A stretch of DNA of 64,000 bases from assembly GCA_017562135.1 (NCBI GenBank), contig QEYB01000448.1, positions 2,418,001 through 2,482,000 on the forward strand. The letters run 5' to 3'. The notes under the pieces are model-generated. The model had not been told where the DNA came from. It ran no database searches and worked only from the letters and a program-made list of their open reading frames with translations. Every line of letters starts with the position of its first letter. The stretch's first letter is position 1. A program made the position numbers and the translations under genes. Source of the stretch: Dipylidium caninum (taxonomy: Eukaryota; Platyhelminthes; Cestoda; Cyclophyllidea; Dipylidiidae). This document shows, one piece after another, positions 45,901 to 57,896 of this stretch.

Positions 45901-48900
45901 CTACGCTCTCCATCCGGAGCAGCTTAAAGCCAAACGCCCACCGGCAATCATCGTCGTCTCGCATCGCGCCAGTCCACAGTTAATGTGCTGTCACATTCAC
46001 TTATCTGTGGCTAATGAAACTCACCTCACTCTTTGACATACCCTCTGCTCCATTTGCACGACAGTGGACGCATCCCACGCCACTCTGCCCACCCGGCCGC
46101 GTCGGGGGGGAGGAGGAGGGGAACGGGATGCCAGGCCTCGAGGGGGACGCCAGGTCCAGTCGATAAGGTGTTGCTTTGAGACTTATAAGGTCAACGAGAT
46201 CCGTTGTCTTTCGGTGGAGAGGAGGCGTTCGGCCCGATGGGCTGCCAAGGCGCGGCTGCTCCACCTAGGAGGCTCACCGCGCCGCCAACACGCCGCCCCC
46301 TCCGCGACGGTCGTGCGAAGACGGGACAGACGGGGCACTTCAGGCCCGTCCCAGCCGAGACCGCGTCTGCACGCAGTGCGCAGGCCATTGAGGCGCGAAT
46401 CGTGAGATGGTCAGCTATTTACGCATTTATGGAGATCAAAATCTCCACTGGTTTTCGGCGTGACGACGCTTCTGCCAAAGTAGCATTGTTACCTCTGAAC
46501 CCAACAATGCGGCTTTTTCTCTCAGTTCCACAACAGTTGGGGCCGAATGACCGAGCTTTTGCGGCTGCTCCATCGGCAGAAGCAGCTTTTCAGCTAACCT
46601 GGCCGCCTTCGTGTTGTGCTGCCGCAAGGGAGTGAATTCTTCACGCGTTTGTGCTTCTCCGCGAAATATCTTCCCCCACAAAGCGGTTGGCATGGCAATC
46701 ATTGCACCTTCCCCCGCCTTCTCAATCTCATGAAGCTGAAGGCCCCTCCGACGAGAGTTCTTTTCCCTTTTCACTGCACCGGATAACGCTCTCGACGGGG
46801 ACCGCGCTGCCCCCTGACGCCTCTCTCCGTCCTCGCTTCGTCAGTTTCGCGGGAAGGAGCAGGCTTTTCTGGAAGGCTCGCATTCCCGAGTGGAGTGGAC
46901 AGACGTAGTCCGAAGAGGACGGAGTGCGACCTTTGACAGAAAAGGTGTGCCTCCCCTCCACCGCCTATGGCCCGCTCGAGGACGTCGTTCGCACTTGCTC
47001 CAACCGGTTGGGAGCTGTAAGCCCAGCCCAGCACTGAAGTGCGAGCTAATTATGCTTTAAGGAAAGAATAAGTGCTGCGGGGAGCGGGCGATGAGCGAGG
47101 GGTAAGTGCGTAGATGCGGTTCAGAGAAACCCCTTCGCCAGATTAGACATATGGTCTACGTGCGGAATGGTGTTTTGGCGAAGGGGTTTTGATCTCTTAC
47201 GAATCCGATTTGCTTTCAGTTTAGTCGACACAATCACCTGCAGTACACGGAGGGCTAATTGACTCTTCCCCGGGAGGGAGTCGAGACCGCGGCTGTTGGA
47301 GGCTTATTGACGGGTGAAATAGAAATTGGACGGCCGGGAACTGATGGCTGCCGCACCCCTCAGGGTCGCGCGTTAAGAGGAGGCGCTGCAACCATCGCCG
47401 TGTCTGCCCTCCTTCATGGAGTCCGGACCCAAGCAGTTGGTCCAAATGCCACTGTTGGAGCATCGCATCGCCTATTACATTTGTTGGGGACAAAACTCCT
47501 CTGGCAGCTTGCTCTTGCGCCTCAGGCGCGCTCAGAAGATGGCGAAAGTGGCCCCAGTCTGCTCCGAGGTTGCCGTAGTGTCGGGGACTGGGATGCGGGC
47601 TGTCGGCGCAGCCCCGAACTGACTCTTCGGGCACCGCGCTCGTGGTAGGGGCGAAATGGAGAACGAGGGTAGGTTGCAACAGTTGCCACCTCCGAATAAG
47701 CGGCGTAGTGCACAGTTTCACCTGTCACCCGTCAAGACTACCGTCTATGGGATGATCGGCACCAGATGCTGGAGTGGTCCTGCCACTCTCTCGATCCCCT
47801 TTTTTCCCTCACCATTTTCGACCAAACGCCTTTCCAGCAAGTCAGGTTCCTCTTCACGCATAAACCCCTGCTGCGTGCCTTTTTATGCTTACTGTAAATA
47901 GAAGCGTCACGTGACACTTTCCAACTTTCTTTTAACACGCCGAAGGGGAAAATTCTGTCACCCGGAGGACTCATGTCTTAATCACTGGCCGCCAGGTCCC
48001 ACTTCCCTTTCTTGACAGATGCTCCAGCTTTAAGCGGGCAAATCATCTGTGACTCCGTGGGCAGCCTCGACTTACACGAATCCCGAGTCCCGCCAACGCC
48101 ATGCCATTTCAAATGCCGACAGGATGGCAACACGAAGGCCCCTTTTTCCCCGGCGATGCCGGAATTGATGCCACTGGCCACCTGCCGTGGGTCAGTAAGG
48201 GAGACCAGTCCCCATTTGAGTTTTTAACAAGGAGGTTGTTGCATCACTGTCTGACACCTTCTGATGCTCGGAGCATTCAGATACTCCTAGTCCCAACGAA
48301 TAGGCGGTGGAAGGGGTGCTCCTCGAAGCCACACGTTGTATGATTTAGTGGGACCGAATATTCTGCGTGAGGTGGGGAATATCCAACCCTACGTTGCGCG
48401 GCAGTGGATAAGAGGGCTTGCTTCAACGCGTTGGGGGTCTCCACTTCGCGTTTCGGCGTACCCACACCCGCGGGCTCGGACGCCGGGCCGGGTCGGTCGC
48501 CGGCCCCTCTCCATGGCAACAACTAACCTTTTACCAGCCCCGTCGATGTATTACGGCCTAATGGAATACCCGAAAGCCCTCCCCGAGGCATACTTTTTTG
48601 ACAACACGGAAATACACACATGCAGAACTTGCTTAATGTACCTACAGGACTCAAACGGCCTTGCTGCATAATTCTCTTTTATTTCCAGCTACTCGTCCAC
48701 AATGTCCCAGCAGCATTATCGAAGCAAGACTTCTGCCAACAAGTTGAAGCCGAACTACCATCGAGCAATCTGGGCGCTGCTCCTCGCAAGGAATCTCCTC
48801 GGGGGCACGGGGGTCATCCCTAAGGCAACAAGTTGAATTGGTTTGCCTCTCAGACCTTGTTTCCTTGTCCCTCTCCTCAAAATACAATTATATAAGAGAG

Positions 48901-50772
48901 GAGATATCAAATCGCGTAACAGCAGCTCTTAGAGTGCAAAATACCCCATTTGCCGTGCAGCAAGTGTGGTCTCCCGCAAGCATCAATTTTACTATATATT
49001 TCTTCGCCTTCTCCCGGCCTCAAAAGGCTTACTTCGGGAGCGAAGGCCTGGAGATTGGAGGGTATCTGCTGCTCCCCTCTCAACAACAGTGGAAGGGACC
49101 GGCCGGAGGATAAAGTATGAGCAGTTGCAGGAGCCGAGCTTAATCACATCGTAATGAGGAAGTTAGGCCCCAAGCACTAACGGAGGCTAACGATGACTTT
49201 TCGGACGGCCTGATGCCATAAGGCGGTTCTCGACAAGGCCAACAATTGGAAATTTTCCAGTGATGGAGGTAGTTGCGACTGAAATTGGGAACGAACCGTG
49301 CAGATCGCCGTATTAAACGTATTAAAAGTTACCATTGGCACCAATGCTCTGCTGTTAGGTCGAATGGCAGCCTTTCGGAGCTGGTGACCTCCCTTGTCCA
49401 TTAAGGCGTCAAATATGAGTGGGGAGGCACCATAATATCAGTGAATTCGTGTCTCTATCTAAAATGAAAATTAGATCTGAAGCCTTTGACGTATAACTTT
49501 TAAAACGAATGTCATAAAGGGGAATTCAGGAATAATTATTGGGCCAAATTATTTGTAATATTATTGCGTCGTAGAACTAGATGGAATGTAGCATGCCTAA
49601 TGAAGGAGTGTCATATTTGGAACCACACCGTAGAACGCAGTAAGTCATAATAGAATGGGAGAAAGGCTGTGATAAATGCAAGAAAGGCTTGCCAAGCTGA
49701 TGGTCCAGTATGGAAGCCAAATTGTCTCATGCATCTTCACTACTGCGAACGCTAAAACATTCTCCCACCACCACTACCGCCCCGTTCCGCCCCGCCTCGC
49801 CCCCATGAAACTTAACTCTGTGCACAACAGACTAGAGGAATGAGACGACCATTTCGTAGTGGTAGCACTTGAATAAAATGCCGGTAAGATTTGTCATGAG
49901 TGGTATTCAATTTTAATGTTTTACAATGCAAGTATTAGGAGCTGTGGTGCATAGGGCTGGATAAAATTGTATCGCAAACACAGTCGTAATATTCTATCTC
50001 CTACTAGAGGTACAGAAAGTTTTGTTTTGTTGTACAAACTTAACCATCCACGGTACATACCTATTACATAAAGCGAATAGTTTTTGGATCGGTGTAATAA
50101 GAATAGAAGCTATCAAAGAATAGAACAAATTCCTTAACCCCTATTACCACTGCATTTTGTCGAGGCCGCAACGGTGTGAGGTAGTTTGATGGTGACAGCC
50201 ACAGTGAGAAACCAAGACGCTCATCATTGGTGCACGATTAAGAATAATGAGGCACGTTAGGCCAGAATAACTTAATAATGAATTATGTGTGGGCAGTTGA
50301 TATACGCTAATAGTAGCAATATGGTTTGTCGGAAACTCGTTTATTTTATATTTTTTGTGGGTGGAACTGTGTGACATCGGCAAAAAACGCATTTTTATGA
50401 GGAAATTAAAATGAAGCAAAAGGGCAAGCGGATCTTGACGACTTTGCCAAGATTTCCTAGGTCACAATGGCTTGACGATTGTAAGTACCAACAGATAAGA
50501 AATTCGTCTTCATGATGCACAGTGGCAAAAAGATGGTTGAGGGAGTCGCGCGATAATAAGGGGAGAGATAGCATCTCGGCCAAAGTAGTTTTTAGGTAAA
50601 TTAAATAATTATATCAAGAGTGGGAGGCTTATAGTACAGTAAAATGACTAGATTATCGCGCCATGCAAACAGGAAAGGCGCGATATAACGATACAGATGC
50701 TATCGTCAAGGTCACACGATTGGTCAAGATGCATCGGTACGCAAAGAATCTGCATATCCTGTAAGAGCAGAC
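42928..50772. other. Region without a recognised gene
   Basis: About 7.8 kb upstream of the TRPM promoter-like cluster and of URM1. Roughly 44-49 kb is G+C-rich with many chance open frames on both strands; none has a recognisable domain or consistent splice sites. From about 49.2 kb the sequence becomes A+T-rich. Confidence 0.5.
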
Positions 50773-51060
50773 ATGCTAATATCATTGGAATTCGCCGGTG
50801 GAGCGGAGTTGCTATTTGGTGGCAAGAAAAATCAAAACGCCGACCTGCCAAACTCAGTCAAAACAATAAAAGAGCTTCTTCCTTGGTTACGTGATCACCT
50901 CCTCACCGAACGCCCAGAATTATTCCTCAGCAGTAGTTCTATCCGACCCGGCATCTTGGTGCTGGTAAACGACACTGACTGGGGCCTTCTCGGGGAAGAA
51001 GACTATCAACTTCGGGAAAACGATACCGTCTCCTTCATCTCCACGCTCCATGGTGGATGA
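50773..51060 (+). CDS. URM1: Ubiquitin-related modifier 1
   Basis: Sulfur carrier for the thiolation of wobble uridine in cytosolic tRNAs (Lys, Glu, Gln) and a protein modifier; activated as a thiocarboxylate by the MOCS3/Uba4 enzyme. The single uninterrupted exon encodes 95 residues, close to human URM1 (101). Recognisable segments are [14 protein letters not shown] near the start, [28 protein letters not shown] and [12 protein letters not shown]. The terminal Gly-Gly needed for thiocarboxylation is the true C-terminus, with TGA directly after. The Met at 50773 gives [14 protein letters not shown], matching the start of the beta-grasp fold. No lesion is seen. Confidence 0.96.
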   Translation: MLISLEFAGGAELLFGGKKNQNADLPNSVKTIKELLPWLRDHLLTERPELFLSSSSIRPGILVLVNDTDWGLLGEEDYQLRENDTVSFISTLHGG

Positions 51061-51177
51061 ATGGCGTGTAGAATTTCGACCAACGCTGCAAATAGCTAAC
51101 TGCTAAACTGTATTCGTTAGATGCGATACACCAGATATTCCTACTGTACCCTGCCTCCTTTACACTAAATTTGAACT

Positions 51178-51183
51178 AATAAA
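51178..51183 (+). terminator. Candidate poly(A) signal of URM1
   Basis: AATAAA about 120 nt past the URM1 stop codon, at the expected distance for a short 3' untranslated region. Confidence 0.5.
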
Positions 51184-52712
51184 TTTGTATATCGCCATAA
51201 AAACAGGTTGAAGGGTAAATTTGACGGAACAAAGCCGGAGAAATTTAAAGCATTGGTAAATCTCGACTTGCACAGCGGGTTTTTTCTCCAAAGCGTCTTC
51301 AGCACCACGATAGGGCATGTTCAACAATCATGTGGGGTTGGCGACAAACCCAGGAATGATTACTACTCACCATGGTTAACTGCATGCATCGAGAAAAGTA
51401 CTTTAACGTGGCTACCGAATTATGGTCCGCATGAATCAGCTCCTGCGATTGAGTATGGCTCCCGATGAGTCGACGTGGCCGCTCATCTTAACAGAAAACA
51501 ACGCCGAGACGAAATCGCTTTACTGAGGTACGCGGCCCAAACAGAACCAACTGGGGCTACAAAATGACTTTGAGGGATAATTCTCCGAATCCACTTTATT
51601 AATCGGAAAGATACAGTGGTGAAAGTGATCGGTTTAGCTTATAAATCCAGTCGCGATGAGTCCAGTTGAAAATCCACAGCGACATGGACCAGGTGACCGC
51701 CGAACTTCCCATCGTTTTGGGCAACTAAACTGGCGGTAAGGGGCATTTTCGCCTTACTTGACTTTTGTTTCGTGTCCAAAACATATTCTGATTCGGAGAG
51801 CCGTGTGGATTGGATCAGCCTGAAGTGATAGTTATGGGTAACTATGGTGTACATATGCAGTTCCTGATATCAAAGTGGCGGGGCCAATGACTTGAAGAGC
51901 GAACTTCTGGAAAAGTAAATAACTAGATGGGTGCGAAGGGCGCTGGATGTGACATGTGTGTCTGTTTAAGTGTTCCGAGTAGATCATCGAAAACTGCCAT
52001 TCCTACAAAGTAAATGACACAAACGGAGACGCACTTCGCCCGTGCCCCCGAGACATGTGTAGTCAAATTTACATTCGACCCCAAACTAAGCTAGTTATTA
52101 TTAAATGAAAGCCACTGCATACTCCTTCTATAGATGTTGAGCTTGCTCCACCTCCAGGCTTGATTACAACATTTTTTGTCATAAGTCCAACAACGGCTAT
52201 TGAGTATGTAAAAAGGACTCCATAAAAGAGTAAAAGGACGTTATGTAACCACATAGTCTGCGCAAGGCACACTAATTTTAAATGTTGCCAAAACGTCACA
52301 ATAAGAAAAAGGAACAAACAACACGCCTCCCATAAAAGACACACTGTCAATAAAATTACAGATAGTACCAATGAAACTCACAAAGTATTTCTTAGAACAA
52401 AATCAGAGGCAACAATTACACTAATCCTTTATTGAACTAAACAAAGGCTTTCAAAAAATTATGCTTGGTTTGATTTACTTGCTTTGTAGTGTTGATCAAT
52501 TAAAAGGTATCCGAACGATTCATTTATTTAATTGGTTTGGCTCAGTTCGAGTTACAGGCTAAAGGTCATCCCCTAAGCCAGTGAAGTAGCCGACGCTGTG
52601 TTGCATTAGCTGGCAAGGTGAGTTACGCAGCGTTGCTGCTCGCATGGACTTAAGCCTTCCGTCACTGTGTCGGATAGCTACACCAACATTGCCCTAAAAA
52701 TAACGACCTTAG
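51184..52712. other. A+T-rich intergenic region
   Basis: A minus-strand open frame at 52069-52371 encodes a hydrophobic, Leu/Val-rich stretch that could be membrane-spanning. It has no recognisable family, so it is left unassigned. Confidence 0.4.
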
Positions 52713-53273
52713 ATGAATTCCGACATTGAAATCGAAGAATCGGTTGAATATGGGGTTCCACAGGTTTCGAAGCCGAATGGTTTGCTGTTACCTTTCCATA
52801 GTTATTTTTGCCTCGTAGATGAAGGGTTTCTGTCGTATAAGCTCCTGATCGTTGCAGTCATATTTGTTCTGTATCTGGTGGCGACTCGTTTATCAGCAGC
52901 TCTTGGAGCCCGAATCGCACGACGCGCAGTTAACGGTAATTTATACAGTAGTTACTTTAACTTTCTAGCTAATCAACGAAATTTCGATGAAGAAATGCGT
53001 GAGGCCAGGAGGCGTCTGCAGGAACTGTATGACAAAGAACGCGAGGAACGCAAATTAACTGTATGTTGACATTGATTTTAGAATTTTTTAGCAAGATGCT
53101 AAGAAGGCTCCAGCCTGTTCCACCGAGAAAGCCAATAATCATGACGTTAGTTTCTGTTAATTTGAGAATTATTTAGAAGTTTCGGTTTTTACAATGATTT
53201 TTTCACTTTCAGGGGCCTCCAAGTCGAACTAGAAGCGATAAGACTCCCAAATCTAAAACGCTGAATACTTCAG
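52713..53273 (+). CDS. Single-pass membrane protein resembling selenoprotein S / VIMP (3' end unresolved)
   Basis: Three exons join in phase: 52713-53060, 53092-53145, 53213-53273. The first encodes a short acidic N-terminus, a hydrophobic segment LLIVAVIFVLYLVATRLSAA (about residues 45-65), then a charged helix DEEMREARRRLQELYDKERE. This order (short lumenal N-terminus, one membrane helix, Arg/Glu-rich helix with a VCP-binding-like AR.RLQE segment, basic low-complexity tail) is that of VIMP, an ER membrane protein of the degradation machinery. Later exons are short, Lys/Ser/Thr-rich (PPSRTRSDKTPKSKT). Introns are 31 and 67 nt. I could not find the Gly-rich selenocysteine end or a Sec codon. 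Without splicing at 53274 the frame ends after 14 more codons. Assignment rests on architecture more than identity. Confidence 0.5.
53061..53091 (+). other. 31-nt intron
   Basis: GTATGT...TTTTTTAG between two exons in phase 0. Reading through it gives a stop after two codons, so removal is needed to extend the frame. Confidence 0.6.
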
Positions 53274-54114
53274 GTGCGAATCCCTTTTATTTATTCATTG
53301 CCAGCTGGCTTTAGGTGATTAAAGTAATTTAAGATTGATATAGTAAGGAGAAATTGATATGATCCAATCTACTTCTTGGCATTGTCGTTATAGTTACTGA
53401 TGAGTTATAAATATTTATGGGTATTTTCGCCGTAGCATCAACATGCTAAACAAGGGAAAAGGAGTCATGCTCTCCAAATAGTCATTTCATCAGCGTCACG
53501 ATTAGGCATTTTAATTGAGACGACTGGTCGCTCCACTTTATATTTTATCTCTTATCGGCCCAAGCGATTAAATAGATTGGGTTATTTGAAGTCTTTTATG
53601 TTCAAGTAGCCATAATTGTCAAATATAACAGTTATTATCTGGTTGAAATTTACTCCCATCCGTCTGTTGAACTTCAAGTGTATATCCTGGCAAGTATTGC
53701 TCATATTTCTGGCGGGAACATTTTTTTAGGATACTTCCCTCTAATGGGGGATAGTAGCAGCTCCAGTGTCTGCTTTCGCCGGTCCAGAAGGCTTGGTGGA
53801 TGAGGTTAAATTCTCCTTTGGCTGTATCCACGTCTCTCGCCTCCTCGCCGCCACCCTTACCTCACTCTTTCATTCACTTTAAACCATGCGTCACAGTATG
53901 ACATTTGTTGTTGAAATGCTCTCCTCAGCGGGTGAGCAGACAACTGATTGATGATGTGGCGGTGGTAACAGTGCGGGGATGGAGTGCATGTAGAGACGGA
54001 CGCAACCACCAACTCCCCACCGAATCGCTCTTCTTTTGAGCTTTGTGTTTTTGACAGAAATCTGTACCCTCCATTCTTATTTCCTAACGGAGTTCTTATT
54101 AGCCTGTTGCCATC
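53274..54114. other. A+T-rich spacer
   Basis: May hold a last exon of the VIMP-like gene, but I see no convincing one. A minus-strand open frame at 53619-53831 has no recognisable family. Confidence 0.35.
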
Positions 54115-54664
54115 ATGGATACAGCATTTCCTAACAAACCCGGGCTACCCCTCTCACCGAGTCAACTAGCTTTGGTTGAGGTGGGTTTATATGACCTACA
54201 CGAGTACGACGAAGACCCTCTGTATGTACCCCGGAAGCCAAGTTGCACAGTATCATTTGCTGGGACCTTAACTTCGAGAAGCCCCAGGGAGGTGCGGCAA
54301 CTGTATTTTATACTCTTGCTTAAAAAGTATGAAGCACGAAGTACTGGAAGGAGCCTATTAAGGGGTTATTTGTTGACGGGTGCGCCGACGAGGCTCCACG
54401 CCTTGGTGCTGGCCTACCTACCTCACTTAATGTTCAAGTCCATTCGAGTTATGAAGTGGCAGTGACGACCCGTGAAATTCACCCTCGACGAAGACCGGAA
54501 GCGTTATCCACAAGTTGGATAACCTGCTTTGTAGTCTGCTGCCAGTTCACCAGGGGTATATGAACAAGTTTCCGGACTGGAAGTTTGATGTTAATATATT
54601 TGAGAGTCACTATCTCGTGGAAAGTGTTCAGTTGATACCATCAAAAGGTGAATTTAGTCCGTGA
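54115..54664 (+). CDS. Unidentified gene: ORF plus probable terminal exon
   Basis: Two pieces look coding. First, 54115-54465 opens with MDTAFPNKPGLPLSPSQLAL and includes LYDLHEYDEDPLYVPRKP. Second, a different frame from about 54502 to a TGA at 54662-54664 includes HKLDNLLCSLLPVHQGYMNK and DWKFDVNIFESHYLVESVQL. I do not recognise the family. The two are in different frames, so an intron or a frameshift must separate them; the obvious acceptor is GGAAG at 54501, but no clear donor is seen. The end overlaps the NADSYN1 stop codon on the other strand by 11 nt. It could be a real two-exon gene or another decayed one. Confidence 0.35.
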
Positions 54665-54956
54665 AGCTCTCCACAACCCTGTCGATTTGCTCGAATTGAT
54701 GCGCCCAATTACTGCGGTAGATTAAAGGCCGTAGGTCAAATCTAAAGGAGGAAAAGGAGGAGGAGCAAAGTGTGGAAGAAGTCGCTGGGCTGACCACCGC
54801 CTACGCGCTCTCCACCTCAGCGGATGTGCTGTGGGCGGTTTGCGGGGAATTCACCTACCGATGATCCTCGGCGCTGTACGACTCCATGTGAGGCGACGGT
54901 GTGAGCACGGCGATTTGGTGGCGGTTTGCAGAATACGTTCGGAAGAAAAGCTTCAC
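54654..54956 (-). CDS. NADSYN1: NADSYN1 exons 5-6 (C-terminus)
   Basis: Exon 5 (54956-54859): [20 protein letters not shown] then ESYSAEDHR. Exon 6 (54741-54654): [20 protein letters not shown], stop TAA at 54654-54656. Both match the human C-terminus (RFFSKYSMNRHKM..LTPAYH, RFDLRPFLYN) with canonical splice sites and correct phase. Confidence 0.85.
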
Positions 54957-55484
54957 CTTCGCAGGAGAAAAAAGAGTAATTGAGTACTGCCCGTTCAGTT
55001 CCTTGCCTTGTATGACCAGTACGGCTTATTTTAAACGAATGAGACCTTGGTCCCATGGCGCGAGGGAAGAGGCATACTCGGGCATTTAAACTAAGGAGAG
55101 GCACCAGGGTTGGGGGTGTCAGGTCAATGCACACTCGTATGAGCAAAGCACCATCATCCTGGGCGCCTATGCACTCGCCCGGTGAATAGGTGGCACTAAA
55201 TCATGACCGCTTCAATTACCGCCAGAGGCCTATTTTTAAGGGAAACGGGGGTCTTCGGCACCGTGGACTGGAGTGCAGGGTACAAAAAAGGCTAAAAGTT
55301 ATAAATAAAAAGTGAAAGAACTACGAAATACCCGAAGTGCTAGTTAAAAGTCCAGATAATTGAGCGGCGGCGTCCAAACGACCCTTGCTGAGCATATTCT
55401 CCCCATTCCGACATAATTTTAGGAAAGCAAAAATATAAAGGTATTCGGTGTCTGCATCACAGGGACTGTTCCCTGAAGACAAAC

Positions 55485-55824
55485 CTTGTCCGCAATGACT
55501 GAGGCCTCCGCCTTGGAAGTGGCACCGCTGTCGTCCAACAGGCAACGAAACGCGCCGACAGGACCGAGGGCTTCGCGCTTCCGCAAGGCGCCGAGACGAG
55601 AGAGTTCGGCGTAGGTGAGGCCAATGTCTGCCTCGTCGGTCTGTCGAAGCTCACCGCCTGCTCCAAGCGGTGTCAGTTCGGCCGTCGGCTGTGCCTCCAA
55701 CACCTCCGTGAGGGCTGCTGCCAACTTCTGCGCGTTCGCATCGCGCGAGGTCTCCGCAAAGCGGCGTAGGTGCTCCTTGCTTATGCTCCCAATGGGGTTG
55801 AGGTCCGCGCTAGAACAGTCGTAC
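55485..55824 (-). CDS. NADSYN1: NADSYN1 exon 4 (synthetase domain)
   Basis: 113 codons, intact: KYDCSSADLNPIGSISKEHL, a variable Ala/Glu-rich helix, TAELTPL, QTDEADIGLTYAELS, and IADK at the donor GTTTGT. Matches human DCSSADINPIGGISK and QTDEEDMGMTYAELS. Confidence 0.85.
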
Positions 55825-57659
55825 CTGACAGGGCAGGGGAGAGGGGCGATGGGATGTGAAGGAGGAAGCGGCAGACGAGGCAAGGACAAGTGCAAGCCCT
55901 CGATACACACACAACTTGCCCCTAAACTAAAATGTTTTGCCTGCCAAGGCTTAAGTCGCTCGACTGAGCTTGCTCAAATGCATAACGAACTCCTCAATGG
56001 GGAATTATGAAATTCTCGTGCTTTCTAACAGACAACACGACATGGGAGTCTACTGCATTATTCCCCACGTCCGGTTCGGCTTTCACGAATATCCTTGTAA
56101 GGGTGTAAACTCATTGTTTCTTATTCCTCTCTACTTAGGTAACTTGATCCGCCCTGAGGTGATGGACTCGTGGAACTGAGTCGCCCGTGAGTCTCTAGTG
56201 GCTCAAGAGAAGTGTCTTCCAAACGGGGAAAGGCTTCCGAAAGGCAAAGACATGGAAGAGGGGCGATTAGACCGCCTTCGTTCGAGAATGAAGGGTAAAA
56301 AAGCATGACGTATGGAAGAGGCAAAAAGGATACCACCAGATTTTGACTTAAAATTAGTTAAGGTCAATGGGAATCTCGGCAAATTTCCCCACGGCGAGAA
56401 GGGTGCACGAATGTCAGTCGATCAAAAACTTCGGGAGAAGTCAGCAACAGGCTCCCCGCCGAAGCATCTCTGCTCCTCCACCGTTTCGGCGGGAGGGTTG
56501 GGACAGAGACGCCTCTGGTCTGCGAAGGGGACCTCGTCATTAGGGTGTGACACTCCTTCGTACGTGTCTCTCGCAATAACTCCGCCTCCACGGCTTGCCA
56601 GGAGACTTTTTTGTTCCTCAAGTCAAATCCCTAATTTTCTCACCGCCTTCCCTTAACCGGAAGATCTTGTCCTATGGAGAAGAGCGACTATGCCTAGGGA
56701 GTATGGCTGTAGAGGTGCCAATGCTTGCAAAATAAGTCGAGCAAAGCAGACTGAGGAAGTAGTTTGGCGGACCAACGGAGCGGCGTGGGACGGCACTCAA
56801 ACGGCCAGTAGGAGAGAAGAGGACACGTTATTCCCGTGGAAACGACGTTTCCCTTCTGCCGACCTGCCTCCACCTCGCGGGTTGACATTGCTACGAGCGC
56901 GTCGGACAGGCCGATTTTGTGTTCGACGGACGCAAAATAAGATTTCACACTGCCGGGACTACTGCGTTTGTACAGGTCAAGTGAGCTGAGACGTTGAGGC
57001 CCGCAGCGATTCCAGGAGAGGTCAACTGCTCGGTTATACGAAAAAGTGGAGACAGTAACACGACAAAATAAGACAGGCTCGGTTAAATGAGAAACATTCT
57101 CCGGTGCCTCAAGATGGTGGAGGGCGCTGGCCCCACGGAAATGCGTACGACGTTCCCCGAGAGCGAGTGGACGTTAGACGATGGAGTTGTAAATGAAATA
57201 GGTGTATTTTGGTGGACACTGCGTTCCGTATTAGTTTCTGCAAGGTGACGGCTTCGAAGGGAAACAGGCGCAAACTCGGAAGGCGCCCCAGGACGCAGAG
57301 ACGAAGTGTATTTCGCCAAAACGGATGGTCCCTCGAGGCGAGATTGGACCGGTCGATCAGACCATCTCGGTCGAGGTTCCACGAGTCAAAGACCCAGTTT
57401 TAACGCACCGCGGACCAATGGAAGTCGGCGCCAAAATGAAGGCTTAGACTAAACGCACTCGAGGCAAAATGGCTTTACAGTAGGGTTTCAAGAAGAGCCA
57501 AAAAGGCTTTTTCGGTCAGCTAAAGCGAATCAAACACAAGGCGAGCGGAGAGATGCAACGAGCATTTGGGTGCTCGCTAAGGCGTACGGAGAGCAGACGA
57601 AGGCAAAGACAACGGAGAGGACCTGGGTGGAAATGTAAACTAAACAGGCGGGTGTCTAC

Positions 57660-57896
57660 TTGGTGAGGTAGCCGCACAGCGCCTCGTCGAGATTGACACT
57701 GCCGAGGAGGAGGAGGGGCGGGGCGGACGGCGCCGGCAGGGTTGGAAAACGAGGTAGGCGACCGCGCTTGCACGTTTTGCAACGCGGCATCCTCGCGTCG
57801 CGATCCGCCCTGAACTGCGAATCTTGGACCCTCCGCACGTCCCAGCGCCTGAGTCGCCGCCTCCGCAAACGCCCCCACCGGCTCCGTTACATCCAC
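57660..57896 (-). pseudogene. NADSYN1: NADSYN1 exon 3 (synthetase core), deletion and frameshift
   Basis: Starts VDVTEPVGAFAEAA and has GGSRREDAALQNVQAR, then loses frame. Expected here are about 29 residues up to LLVLGSANVDE. Found are 64 nt in which VAYLVFQ appears in a second frame and LLLLGSVNLDEALCGYLTK in a third. It ends ACC AA/GTAGAC in correct phase for exon 4. Confidence 0.75.

Noticed and set aside
44200..49100. Many long open frames on both strands
   Set aside because: The region is G+C-rich, so stop codons are scarce. Frames overlap on both strands and show no conserved motifs or matching splice sites.
54463..54466. TGA after MKWQ as a selenocysteine codon
   Set aside because: The downstream in-frame reading ends after 18 codons and no SECIS element is apparent; an intron or frameshift is simpler.
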